NCBI RefSeq assembly: GCF_036347055.1
Contig: NZ_CP108882.1
Coordinates: 496,001 to 560,000 of the forward strand
DNA from: Streptomyces sp. NBC_00820
GTDB lineage: Bacteria > Actinomycetota > Actinomycetes > Streptomycetales > Streptomycetaceae
DNA: 64,000 bases
Reading direction: 5' to 3'
The notes beneath the pieces were generated by a model. It did not search any database, was not told where the DNA came from, and worked only from the letters and a program-made list of their open reading frames with translations. The position numbers and the translations under genes are program-made. Below are positions 24,759-33,007 of this stretch, piece by piece (the first letter of the stretch is position 1; each line of letters opens with the position of its first letter).

Positions 24759-25301
24759 ATGACCACGCTTGAGACTCCCCGTCTGATCCTGCGTCGCTGG
24801 CGCGAGGAAGACGTCGCGCCCATGACTGCCGTCAACGCCGACCCCGAGGTCATGCGGTGGATCCGTGACGGTGGTGTCCGTGACGAACAGCAGACTCGCG
24901 GCGGTATCCAGGCATGGGAGAGCGAGTGGGAGTCACAGGGCTTCGGCCTGTTCGCCGTGGAGATCCGGTCCACCGGCGAGCTGGCCGGGTTCACCGGCCT
25001 TTCGGTACCCCACTTCCTGCCGGAGGTACTGCCGGCGGTCGAGGTCGGCTGGCGGCTGGGACGTTCCCACTGGGGACAGGGCCTGGCCACCGAGGCCGCG
25101 AGAGCCGCTGTGCGCTTCGGGTTCGAAGAGCGAGGGCTGGAGCGGATCGTCAGCATCGCCCAAGTGGGCAACGACGCCTCCGAGCGGATCATGACCAAAC
25201 TGGGGATGCGTCCGGCCCGTGAGACCGTCAGTCCCGCCCACGGTCGTCGAGTACGGGTGTACGAGTTGTCGTCGGACCAGTACGTCACGACCACTCGTTG
25301 A
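24759..25301 (+). CDS. GNAT family N-acetyltransferase (RimJ/RimL type)
   Basis: A 180-residue acetyltransferase. The N-terminus TLETPRLILRRWREEDV is the classic RimJ/RimL-like opening. The beta-bulge VEVGWRLGRSHWGQGLATEA supplies the acetyl-CoA pyrophosphate-binding loop (R/Q-x-x-G-x-A equivalent WGQGLA), and VGNDASERIMTKLGM is the usual C-terminal helix. It transfers an acetyl group from acetyl-CoA to an amine; substrate unknown (ribosomal protein N-terminus or a small molecule). The ATG at 24759 is used since upstream sequence is the repeat region. Confidence 0.88.
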   Translation: MTTLETPRLILRRWREEDVAPMTAVNADPEVMRWIRDGGVRDEQQTRGGIQAWESEWESQGFGLFAVEIRSTGELAGFTGLSVPHFLPEVLPAVEVGWRLGRSHWGQGLATEAARAAVRFGFEERGLERIVSIAQVGNDASERIMTKLGMRPARETVSPAHGRRVRVYELSSDQYVTTTR

Positions 25302-25589
25302 CGGCGGCGACGAGGGCGGTGGCCTCATGGCGGACCGCGAGTTCGCCGGCCCCGCCGCCACGGCTCGATGTCTCTCTTACGCGCACCAAAGGCGTGCCGT
25401 CCCCACGGCACATTTGTCCAGCTGATGATCTTCGAGGCTTCCGCGCCACAGATCCCACATGAGACAACACAGGCTCCATTGAGTTGTTCCGGGCTACTAT
25501 GCGAGAGGGGGAGACTTTCCACTGCTGAGCGACGTGCCGACGCGGCGACCCTGCTCCCCTGCCCGCGTCCGGCAACCCCGAGGTGGCAG
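25302..25589. other. Leader/promoter region of the nitrilase-ATPase operon
   Basis: 288 bp without a supportable gene; GC content is visibly lower around 25400-25500 than in flanking DNA. A -10-like TACTAT (25495-25500) is present but no good -35 lies at the right distance. A purine block, agagggggag (25503-25512), is followed by no in-frame start. Translation probably starts at 25590, leaving a leader of roughly 80 nt if TACTAT is used. Confidence 0.4.
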
Positions 25590-28500
25590 ATGGCGGAGAA
25601 CTCGTCGAGACCGGCGTCCAGGGTTCCCGACCATGTGCTCCGAATCGCCGCCGTCCAGCTCGACTACACGCCCAACACCGAGAGCAGCAACAACAAACGC
25701 TGGTTTCCCGACGAGCCCCTCATCGACTGGCGGCAGACGAACCAGGCGGCCGAGGCCAGGTTCTCCGTGCGCAGCGGGCCGATCGACGCGCACCAGCCGA
25801 CACGTCACCGCACCCAGTCGGTGATCAAGCAGTTCCGCCGCTACCGGCAGGAACAACTGGACCGCAAGCTCAAGCAGATCCTGGAGTTCTGCGTCCGGCG
25901 CGACGTCGACATCGCGGTCCTGCCCGAAGCCCTCGTGCCCGCCGCGCTGGTGCCTGTCCTGGTCCACGGCTTCCGCAGCCGGCTCGCCGTCTTCGCCGGC
26001 CTCGGCACCCTGCGCCCCGAGGACGCCCGCACGCTCCAGGAACTCGGCTTCGAGAACGCCGCGGAGGAGATAGGCCGCAACGCGGCCGTCTACGTCGACG
26101 CGAACACCATCGAGCTCGTCACCAAGCGCGACCGGGCGACCAACGAGGTGATGGAGCGCGGCTCGGGCACCGCCAGGGTCGAGTTCCGCAAGGGCAGGTT
26201 CACGCGTGACGTGGGTCTGGCCGTGTGCCGTGACTACGTCAACGCGCCCCGGACCTTCGACACCGAAGTCCCCACGCCCGACCTCGTTCTGGTGTCGGCC
26301 CTCACCAAGCCGACCGAGGACTTCATCCGCACGCCACGCAACTTCGCGGTCGCTTTCGCCAACCACTCCGTCCAGGGCGGCAGTGCGGTGCTCGCGCCTC
26401 AGCTCCAGGGATTCTTCCTCGACATGGAGCGACGCGGGACCGATCCTCTGCCGCCCGGCGAGTCCATCGTCGTCGTGGACTACGAGAAGTTCGGCGAGAC
26501 GCCCACCCAGACCATCGAGCCCGGCAACCGGCTGGTCCACCGCGCCGCCCTGGTCTACGACGACCCCTCCCCCACCGACCCGGGCGGCTCGCGCAGCTCG
26601 CTGACCCGGCAACTGGCCGACCTCACCCTCACCGGCCTCAACTTCGGCGACTACGACGAGCTCCTGAGCGTCGCCGAAGCACGGTTGCAGGGCATGTCGC
26701 CGCAGACACCCGTCCTGCTCAGCGCCGTGGAGGAACTGCGTCGCAACGCCGGAACCCTCAGCAGCCAGCTGGACCTGGACCTGTTCACCGGCCACGTCAT
26801 CCTGACCGACGTCAAGTCCGAGGCGGAGCTGCAGTACGAGGTCCTCGGCAAGCTGCTCCGGGAGTGGCACCACCTCATCGACCCGGACAGCAATCCCGAC
26901 CTGCCCGAGGGGATAAGCCTCTACTACGAGAGAGGCCGCACCCTGCGCAGCCGGCTCTCCGCGCAGATCCGCACCGCCCACCGTGACTCGCCGCTGGTCA
27001 CCAGGGAGAACGAGGGGCGCGCGTCCGACGGCGCCACCGCCGCCTCGGCGGAGGAGGAGAACGACGGCTTCTCCCTCTTCTACAGCGTCCGCCTCGGCTC
27101 CTACGGCTCCGACAACGCGGTGCGGAGTCTGGAGCAGCAGCTCGGCGCGCTGCGCACCCTCTCGGCAGCCGACGACGACACGGTACGGCTCATCTACCAG
27201 ACCCACACGGCGCGGCAGACGAAGGGACATCTCGCTCCGTTCTTCGACGTGATCGGCATGACCGAGTCGACGGAGGCGGACACGCTGGAGGACCTCGGCG
27301 AGGGGGTCGGCCAGCAGCTCGCCACCGCGTTCCGCAGCACCTGGGACGTCAGCGCGGGACCGGAGAACGGCACGCTCGAGGCCGACACGGTCGTGGAGCT
27401 GCGCCTGCGCCCCGAGGCGGTCCCCTGGATCCGGGAGGACTGGAGCACCCTCGTCGACTACCTGCGCACCCTTCGCGTGCCGGTCACCGTGCAGATGACG
27501 TGCCGCCGGCTCGGAAAGGGCGACGGGGAGGAGGAGCGTGAGCCCTCGCCGGCCGAGGCCGTGCTGAACGCCTTCGCCACGGCGGCACACCACGCGGAGC
27601 CCACCGGGTTCTTCTCCGCGTACGAGCGGGACGCCGCGGCCTTCCTGGAGCGCGCCGCCCGGGAGGAGGCGGACGAGCGGCGCAATCTCACGCTCCTGGT
27701 CCACGTCGGCTCCGCGGACGCGCTTCCGGACTCGGTGCTGTGGGCGATCGGCAACTGGCTCTTCCGGTCGATGCCGTTCGACATCGTGCGCGGCGACGAG
27801 GCACGGGAGCCCCTGGCGCCCGGAGCCGCGCCGGAGAACGCGCCGCGGATGACACCCTCGGAGATCCTGCGGATCTTCCATCCCCCCTATGGTCGGATGG
27901 AGTCACGCGGACTCGACACACGGCGGGAAGCCAGCGTCCCGGTCCCCGCGCCCGCGCTCCCCACCGAGGGCCTGCTCCTCGGTACCGCGCGGACCGAGGG
28001 GACCCGTGAGGACCGTTGGCTCGACGTGCGGCTGGACCGGATCGCCCGGCTCCGGCACACCTACGTTCTCGGCCCCACCGGATCGGGCAAGACCAACCTG
28101 CTGAAGAACCTCGCCCGACAGGACATCATGGACGGCCACGGCCTCGTGGTCATCGACCCGCACGGCGACCTCGTCGACTACCTGGTCAGGCACACCAGAA
28201 CCCGGGACGGCGAGGTGCTGCTGCTGGACTTCGGCGACCCCGAGTACCTACCGGTGCTCAACCCCCTGGACCTGGACGTCCAGTCGGCCAACGAACGCAA
28301 CCTGGCCATCGAGCGGTTCATCGGCCTGATGGTGCGGCAGTCCCACCACACTTTCTACGGGCCGCGGTTCGAGAGCATGATCAGGCTGGTGCTCGCCTCG
28401 GCCACGCACGCGGTGTACCCGATCCGTCCGGCGTCGGTGCTGGACGTCGGCACGATCCTGCGCAACAACGAGGTCAAGTCGTGGGTGCAGTATCTGCTGC

Positions 28501-29537
28501 GGGACGTGCCAGGCCTGCGGGAGCGGTGGGAGACGTTCGACAAGCAGAGCGGCTCCGACTTCGCCGAGCTGCTCGACTGGGCCCTGTCGAAGTTCAGTGA
28601 GATGGAACAGGACGGGACGCTGCGGCACGTGCTGGCCAGCGGGGAGTCGACCGTCTCGCTCAGCCGCTTCGTGCACAACGGCGGGGTGGTGCTCGTCAAG
28701 ATTCCCGAGTGGGAGATGAGCGCATCGTCGGCGGCACTGCTCGGCGGGTTCATCCAGGAGCACATCCGGCAGACGGTGTACCGGCGTTGGCGGCAGCCGG
28801 AGGGAACGTCCAAGCCCTTCTTCATGTACGTGGACGAGTTCCAGGCCTTCTCGCTCGGCGGCTTCGAGGACATCGTGGCCGAGGCCCGCAAGTTCGGCCT
28901 CGGACTGGTCCTGGCCCACCAGAACCTCTACCAGCTCAACTCCTTCTCGCGCTTCACGGGTTCGTCCTCGGAACAGCTGATCAGCGCGATCCTGGGCAAT
29001 GTGGCCAACCGCATCGTCTTCGGGCTGTCCCACCGGGACGCCGCGGAACTCGCCAAGGACTTCGACGTCGACGTCAAACGCCTGCTCAATCCGGGTCTCC
29101 ACCGGGCCACCGCGCAGGTCCTCCTCGGCCAGCAACAGCGCACGTTCACGCTGGCGATGACCGACGCCGACTCCGACACCGGCCTCCCGGACCAGTACGA
29201 CCACATCCGTCGGCAGATGATCGAGAAGGGCTACTGGCGCCGCCGCGAAGACCTCCGCGCCCAGGACGAGGCACGGGCGCGCAAGCTGAAGCTGGAGGTC
29301 AGGCTCTGGCAGAAGGCCCGTCGCCGGCAGGCCTCGCAGCAGCCGGGCAAAGTGCCGCCGCAGTCCAGGGAGATGCCCCGGGAGGAACCGCTCACGCCGT
29401 GGCCGAGCGAGGGTGCCCCCGGGACCGACCACGTGCACGCGTGGGAACAGGTGCTGAGGCGGTGGCTCCAGCGCGAGCGGACGCCTCCCGGGAACGACGA
29501 GCCGAGGAAGGACGGGAGGCCCGATGATCACCCTTGA
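25590..29537 (+). CDS. Nitrilase-like domain fused to a HerA/VirD4-type ATPase
   Basis: A 1315-residue fusion. Residues ~15-300 look like a carbon-nitrogen hydrolase: LRIAAVQLDY, IAVLPEAL (Glu113), KRDRATNE (Lys179) and GLAVCRDYVNA (Cys213), consistent with a Glu-Lys-Cys triad. Residues ~300-800 are unassigned; a stretch near 560-700 has a beta-alpha look. From ~800 on lies a HerA/FtsK-superfamily motor: Walker A GPTGSGKTN at 828-836, then VVIDPHGDLVDYL and LLLDFGDPEYLPVLNPLD as in TraD/VirD4-like DNA-pumping ATPases, Walker B MYVDEFQAF with Asp1082/Glu1083, and VLAHQNLYQL. The C-terminus (~1230-1315) is basic/helical. No membrane segment. ATG 25590 is chosen, since homology begins 15 residues later and upstream codons are leader-like. 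It overlaps the next gene by 14 nt. Role unknown; candidate defence or DNA-translocation machine with an amidase-like effector. Confidence 0.85.
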   Translation: MAENSSRPASRVPDHVLRIAAVQLDYTPNTESSNNKRWFPDEPLIDWRQTNQAAEARFSVRSGPIDAHQPTRHRTQSVIKQFRRYRQEQLDRKLKQILEFCVRRDVDIAVLPEALVPAALVPVLVHGFRSRLAVFAGLGTLRPEDARTLQELGFENAAEEIGRNAAVYVDANTIELVTKRDRATNEVMERGSGTARVEFRKGRFTRDVGLAVCRDYVNAPRTFDTEVPTPDLVLVSALTKPTEDFIRTPRNFAVAFANHSVQGGSAVLAPQLQGFFLDMERRGTDPLPPGESIVVVDYEKFGETPTQTIEPGNRLVHRAALVYDDPSPTDPGGSRSSLTRQLADLTLTGLNFGDYDELLSVAEARLQGMSPQTPVLLSAVEELRRNAGTLSSQLDLDLFTGHVILTDVKSEAELQYEVLGKLLREWHHLIDPDSNPDLPEGISLYYERGRTLRSRLSAQIRTAHRDSPLVTRENEGRASDGATAASAEEENDGFSLFYSVRLGSYGSDNAVRSLEQQLGALRTLSAADDDTVRLIYQTHTARQTKGHLAPFFDVIGMTESTEADTLEDLGEGVGQQLATAFRSTWDVSAGPENGTLEADTVVELRLRPEAVPWIREDWSTLVDYLRTLRVPVTVQMTCRRLGKGDGEEEREPSPAEAVLNAFATAAHHAEPTGFFSAYERDAAAFLERAAREEADERRNLTLLVHVGSADALPDSVLWAIGNWLFRSMPFDIVRGDEAREPLAPGAAPENAPRMTPSEILRIFHPPYGRMESRGLDTRREASVPVPAPALPTEGLLLGTARTEGTREDRWLDVRLDRIARLRHTYVLGPTGSGKTNLLKNLARQDIMDGHGLVVIDPHGDLVDYLVRHTRTRDGEVLLLDFGDPEYLPVLNPLDLDVQSANERNLAIERFIGLMVRQSHHTFYGPRFESMIRLVLASATHAVYPIRPASVLDVGTILRNNEVKSWVQYLLRDVPGLRERWETFDKQSGSDFAELLDWALSKFSEMEQDGTLRHVLASGESTVSLSRFVHNGGVVLVKIPEWEMSASSAALLGGFIQEHIRQTVYRRWRQPEGTSKPFFMYVDEFQAFSLGGFEDIVAEARKFGLGLVLAHQNLYQLNSFSRFTGSSSEQLISAILGNVANRIVFGLSHRDAAELAKDFDVDVKRLLNPGLHRATAQVLLGQQQRTFTLAMTDADSDTGLPDQYDHIRRQMIEKGYWRRREDLRAQDEARARKLKLEVRLWQKARRRQASQQPGKVPPQSREMPREEPLTPWPSEGAPGTDHVHAWEQVLRRWLQRERTPPGNDEPRKDGRPDDHP

Positions 29538-30081
29538 CGACGCGCTGCTGCGGGAGATCGGGCTGGGAGGCCTCGCGGAGCCCCACGTCAGGCTCATGCT
29601 CCGCTACATCTACGAGGTGCTGGAGCAGCGGGTCGGGCTGGCGTTCGCCGAGGAGATGACGGAGGAGGAGTTCGAGGAGTTCGAGGCCTTCATCGACGCC
29701 AACGACGAGGCCGGGGCGATGGGCTGGCTCAGCAGGAAACGGCCGGACTACCCGGAGGTCGTGACCGCGCAGTTCGAGAAGCTGAAGAACGAACTGCGCG
29801 AACAGGCAACCGCGTTGGTCAGGATATCCGCGCTGTACCTGCCCGAGTGGACACCCGTGGTGGCCGAGGACGGCGTGGAGCAGGCCGGGGGATCCGAAGT
29901 CCCCGCCCCGCGCGCCGAAGCCTCTCCCGGGGAAACCGCGGTACCGGCCGGGGAGGGCCGGACACCGGTCCCGGCCGTAGAACCCGAAGTACCGGCCGGA
30001 GAATCCGAAGTACCGGCCGTAGAAACCGAATTGCCGCCTGAGATCTTCAACGCTCCGGGCCAGGGGGGAACGCCCGAATGA
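29524..30081 (+). CDS. DUF5663-like acidic protein
   Basis: A 185-residue protein, overlapping the ATPase gene by 14 nt. Residues 1-100 are helical and acidic (LLREIGLGGLAEPHVRLML, EEMTEEEFEEFEAFIDAND, WLSRKRPDYPEVVTAQFEKL). They resemble DUF5663, small proteins I recall next to VirB4/TraG-type ATPases in several bacteria. Residues ~115-180 are a disordered Pro/Glu tail containing three seven-residue repeats (PAVEPEV, PAGESEV, PAVETEL). No catalytic motif is visible; it is probably an adaptor or regulatory partner of the ATPase. The last four bases (ATGA) overlap the start of the third gene, so all three products are likely made together. Confidence 0.7.
   Translation: MITLDDALLREIGLGGLAEPHVRLMLRYIYEVLEQRVGLAFAEEMTEEEFEEFEAFIDANDEAGAMGWLSRKRPDYPEVVTAQFEKLKNELREQATALVRISALYLPEWTPVVAEDGVEQAGGSEVPAPRAEASPGETAVPAGEGRTPVPAVEPEVPAGESEVPAVETELPPEIFNAPGQGGTPE
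29971..30033. repeat. 21-bp coding repeat in the DUF5663-like gene
   Basis: Three in-frame copies (29971-29991, 29992-30012, 30013-30033) start ccggccg and encode the heptads PAVEPEV, PAGESEV and PAVETEL. They form part of the flexible acidic tail. Confidence 0.85.
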
Positions 30082-30512
30082 CCACGTGGATACTCGCACT
30101 GTCCTCACCGGCCGTCGCCGTCGTCATCGCCCTGTGGGGCTTCCGGCGGGGTGACCGGGCAGACCGTCTGCGAATGCTCTTCGAGATCCAGGAGCGCTAT
30201 CTCGCCCAGCGGGCCCGGGACGGCCGCCGGCTCATCCACACCCGTCTCGCCGGGCGGGGAGCGGACGGGGTGCGGACGTGCACCCGGGAGGAGCTCACCA
30301 GCATCGGCCACACGCTCGCCGTCATGAACATGATCGCAATCAGCGTGGAGAGCGGCCTGGTGGAGGAGAAGCTGGTCCAGCGGAGCCTGGGGCGGTCGTT
30401 CGCGAGCGCGGTCGACGGCGCGGCCGACTACATCGATCACGTGGAGCACGAGCGGGGATTCCGCCCGTACGCGTACGCGCAGCGGCTCGCGGCGAAGTTC
30501 AGGGCCGGATAG
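30078..30512 (+). CDS. Small membrane-anchored protein of the nitrilase-ATPase operon
   Basis: A 144-residue protein. The first ~22 residues (TTWILALSSPAVAVVIALWG) form a single membrane helix, followed by FRRGDRADRLRMLFEIQERY, a charged helix, and a cytoplasmic helical domain (IGHTLAVMNMIAISVESGLV, SLGRSFASAVDGAADYIDHVE, RGFRPYAYAQRLAAKF). The topology resembles DUF4760-type proteins, but I am not sure of the family. The 4-nt overlap with the preceding gene makes it the third member of the operon. It could tether the ATPase complex to the membrane. A strong hairpin follows. Confidence 0.7.
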   Translation: MTTWILALSSPAVAVVIALWGFRRGDRADRLRMLFEIQERYLAQRARDGRRLIHTRLAGRGADGVRTCTREELTSIGHTLAVMNMIAISVESGLVEEKLVQRSLGRSFASAVDGAADYIDHVEHERGFRPYAYAQRLAAKFRAG

Positions 30513-30531
30513 CCCCGGCCGGCCGTCGGCG

Positions 30532-30567
30532 CGGCCCCGGCCCCGGCACGCGCCGGAGCCGGGGCCG
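30532..30567. terminator. Bidirectional hairpin between operon and chitosanase
   Basis: Arms cggccccgg (30532-30540) and ccggggccg (30559-30567) pair, with further pairing of ccggc/gccgg inside. It lies between two convergent stop codons (30512 and 30574) and probably ends both transcripts. Confidence 0.65.
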
Positions 30568-30573
30568 CCGTCC

Positions 30574-31440
30574 TCAGCCGATGTGGTAACTGTCGCCGTA
30601 CACCTTCCAGTCCAGCGGTGTGCGGAGATCGAGGTTGCCGTTGCGCAGGAAGACCCGCTGTTCGGTGTCGACCCTGGTGGTGTCGCTGTGGGCCTCCTCC
30701 TGTTTCATGGCCCAGACCCTGGCGTCGAGGAAGGCGCCCAGGTACGTCGTCTCGTCGCCGCCCCGCGCAGGGGGTACGGCGGTGCGCAGGGCCCGCTCGC
30801 GGATGCCGGAGAAGCTGGTGGGGTCGCCGCCGTCGCCGTGCATCACGATGGCGTCGTAGTAGACGAACTGGCCGAGGGCGCGCAGGCCGTCCGACTTGCC
30901 CCGGGTCACGGCGGGGTCGAAGTAGACGCGGTCGCGTTCGTCGTTCTGGGCCTGCTGGAACACGGTGTCCTGGGCGGCCTTGCGCCAGTCCCTGGGGTAG
31001 TTCGGGTCCAGACCGTCGTGCGAGTCGGTGCCGTCGACCTCGCGCAGGGCGGGCAGGTACCGGGCCAGGACGTTGCCGGGCCTGCGGTCGGCGTAGAGCT
31101 GTACGAGGTCGAGCATGTCGCCGGTGCCGGAGCAGAAGCCGATGATGCCGGCGGTGTAGCCGCGGCCGTCGTCGATGTCCTCGATGTACTTGTACTGGGC
31201 CTTCCAGTCGAGCGAGGAGTTCTCGGCGCTGGAGACCAGGCGCATGGCGATCTCCTTCTTCGCGGGATCGTCGAGGTCCGGCGCGGCCGCCGGTGCGGGC
31301 GCGGCCGCGGCGCACCGGGAAGCGCCGAGCAGGGTGCCGGACGCCACGACACCGAGCGCGGCGACGACGGCCCGGCGGGAGATTCCGGGCAGGTGCGGGG
31401 TGGAAGCGTGGGCTGCCGTTTCGCGGTCTGCGTGCACCAC
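30574..31440 (-). CDS. csn: Secreted GH46 chitosanase
   Basis: A 288-residue enzyme closely resembling Streptomyces chitosanase CsnN174. It hydrolyses beta-1,4 links in chitosan outside the cell. The signal peptide carries a twin-arginine-like motif (SRRAVVAALGVVASGTLLGA) at residues 21-40. Mature GH46 domain: VSSAENSSLDW contains the proton donor Glu73, and EDIDDGRGYT the second catalytic residue Asp91, with the correct 18-residue spacing. Further blocks are GFCSGTGDML, FQQAQNDERDRVYFDPA and RVDTEQRVFL. Start chosen as GTG 31440 with ttggag upstream; a GTG at 31488 would put the start next to the operator palindrome and adds an unlikely Pro-rich leader. Expression is probably controlled by a repressor binding the palindrome at 31492-31506. 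Confidence 0.95.
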   Translation of the reverse strand: MVHADRETAAHASTPHLPGISRRAVVAALGVVASGTLLGASRCAAAAPAPAAAPDLDDPAKKEIAMRLVSSAENSSLDWKAQYKYIEDIDDGRGYTAGIIGFCSGTGDMLDLVQLYADRRPGNVLARYLPALREVDGTDSHDGLDPNYPRDWRKAAQDTVFQQAQNDERDRVYFDPAVTRGKSDGLRALGQFVYYDAIVMHGDGGDPTSFSGIRERALRTAVPPARGGDETTYLGAFLDARVWAMKQEEAHSDTTRVDTEQRVFLRNGNLDLRTPLDWKVYGDSYHIG

Positions 31441-31491
31441 AGGGACTCCAAGGAGGGGTGGGGGGTGGGGAGTTGCTCTGTCACGCACTGG

Positions 31492-31506
31492 TAGGAAAGT
31501 TTCCTA
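31492..31506. promoter_or_regulatory. Palindromic operator upstream of the chitosanase gene
   Basis: taggaaagtttccta is a perfect palindrome (7-bp arms around one base), 52 bp upstream of the chitosanase start. Published work on Streptomyces chitosanase genes describes a palindromic operator bound by the ROK-family repressor CsnR; this site is of the same gaaa/tttc type by memory. The rest of the spacer to the aldo/keto reductase start at 31768 holds no gene; a short inverted pair, ccctttc/aaaggg, occurs at about 31717-31736. Confidence 0.75.
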
Positions 31507-31767
31507 TCAAGTGCGGGCGAGACCGGTAACCCGTCGCGCGAGAAGTTCGTAGGATCGGACAGGGCGTGGGGTCGCCGATCGGACGGCCGCCCGGCCACGC
31601 CTCCCAGCATGACAGCCCGCCGCGGGGACCCCGCGAACGATTCAGAAGCCCCGGTGCTCAATCCCATGACGGGCAGTGGTTGGACTTACGAATCTTGAAG
31701 GCGCAGGGTGGAGGGGACCCTTTCACATACAAAGGGCACCCCTACGGCATCACCCGGAGAAGACCCG

Positions 31768-32814
31768 ATGAACCACGTCGCGGACCCCGAGCGCTACAAC
31801 GGCACCATGCGCTACCGGCGCACCGGTCGCTCGGGACTGGACCTTCCGCTCCTGTCCCTGGGCTACTGGCACAACTTCGGCGACGACCGCCCCTTCGAGA
31901 CGCAGCGCGAGATCGCCCTGCGCGCCTTCGACCTGGGCATCACCCACCACGACCTGGCGAACAACTACGGCCCGCCCTACGGCTCGGCGGAGATCAACTT
32001 CGGCCGGCTGATGAAGCAGGACCTGGCGCCGTACCGGGACGAGATGGTGATCTCCACCAAGGCGGGCTGGGACATGTGGCCGGGCCCCTACGGGCAGGGC
32101 GGCGGCTCCCGCAAGTACGTCCTGGCCTCGCTCGACCAGTCCCTCAAGCGCATGGGCCTGGACTACGTGGACATCTTCTACTCCCACCGGCTGGACGCGA
32201 GCACGCCGCTGGAGGAGACGATGGGCGCGCTCGACACCGCCGTCCGCCAGGGCAAGGCCCTGTACGTCGGCATCTCCTCCTACGACGCCGAGCGCACCCG
32301 GCAGGCGGCCGCCATCCTGCGCGAGCTGGGCACGCCGATGCTGATCCACCAGCCGTCGTACAGCATGCTCAACCGCTGGATCGAGACCGACGGCCTGCTG
32401 GACGCGGCCGAGGAGGAGGGCTTCGGCGTCATCGGCTTCACGGCGCTCGCCCAGGGCCTGCTGACCGGCCGTTACCTGGACGGCGTCCCCGGCGACTCGC
32501 GGGCCGCGCAGGGCAAGTCGTTCGACCCGGCCTGGCTCACGGAGGACATGCGGCAGCGGCTCAACGCCCTGAACGACATCGCCGCCCGGCGCGGGCAGAC
32601 CCTGGCCCAGATGGCGCTGGCCTGGGCGCTGCGCGACGAGCGGGTCACCTCGCTGGTCATCGGCGCCTCCCGCGTCGAGCAGCTGGAGCAGAACGTGGCG
32701 GCGCTGGAGAACCTCGACTTCAGCGCCGAGGAGCTGGCCGAGATCGACAAGTACGCCACCGACGGCGGCGTCGACCTGTGGCGGGACGCCCGTCTGGGCA
32801 CCCTGGGCGGCTGA
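31768..32814 (+). CDS. Aldo/keto reductase (YghZ/MgrA-like)
   Basis: A 348-residue NADPH-dependent reductase of the YghZ (L-glyceraldehyde 3-phosphate reductase) group. The N-terminal pattern MRYRRTGRSGLDLPLLSLGYW is typical. The catalytic tetrad is visible: Asp in HHDLANNYG with the adjacent Tyr, Lys in ISTKAGWD and His in YSHRLD. The C-terminal NADPH-binding region reads SLVIGASRVEQLEQN. Members reduce aldehydes such as L-glyceraldehyde 3-phosphate and methylglyoxal. ATG 31768 follows ggagaa. The gene is divergent from the chitosanase gene and stands alone, with two hairpins downstream. Confidence 0.92.
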   Translation: MNHVADPERYNGTMRYRRTGRSGLDLPLLSLGYWHNFGDDRPFETQREIALRAFDLGITHHDLANNYGPPYGSAEINFGRLMKQDLAPYRDEMVISTKAGWDMWPGPYGQGGGSRKYVLASLDQSLKRMGLDYVDIFYSHRLDASTPLEETMGALDTAVRQGKALYVGISSYDAERTRQAAAILRELGTPMLIHQPSYSMLNRWIETDGLLDAAEEEGFGVIGFTALAQGLLTGRYLDGVPGDSRAAQGKSFDPAWLTEDMRQRLNALNDIAARRGQTLAQMALAWALRDERVTSLVIGASRVEQLEQNVAALENLDFSAEELAEIDKYATDGGVDLWRDARLGTLGG

Positions 32815-32821
32815 CGCACGG

Positions 32822-32848
32822 GTCCCGGCGGCCTCCCGTCGCCGGGAC
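32822..32848 (+). terminator. Hairpin after the aldo/keto reductase gene
   Basis: The 9-bp arms gtcccggcg (32822-32830) and cgccgggac (32840-32848) pair around a 9-nt loop, 8 bp after the stop codon. Confidence 0.6.
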
Positions 32849-32886
32849 GCGGAGCGGACCCCACGGCCAACCCTTGGCCAACCCGT

Positions 32887-32933
32887 GGCCGGCCGCTGCC
32901 ACCTCCGGCACCCGGAGCCGGCAGCGGCCGGCC
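32887..32933 (+). terminator. Second, stronger hairpin between reductase and DedA genes
   Basis: The 14-bp arms ggccggccgctgcc (32887-32900) and its exact complement (32920-32933) enclose an inner ctccgg/ccggag stem. It lies 74 bp before the DedA start and could also act in that transcript's leader if the promoter is upstream of it. Confidence 0.65.
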
Positions 32934-33007
32934 ACGCCGCTCTCCGCCGGAGGCGGCCATGGCGTCTGTTCGGCGGAGTACGGCCCCTGGCGACGTACCG
33001 TGACTCC

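Noticed and set aside
25302..30512. Integrated conjugative element carrying the HerA/VirD4-like ATPase
   Set aside because: No integrase, relaxase, other T4SS genes, att repeats or tRNA target are visible in the window around the locus.
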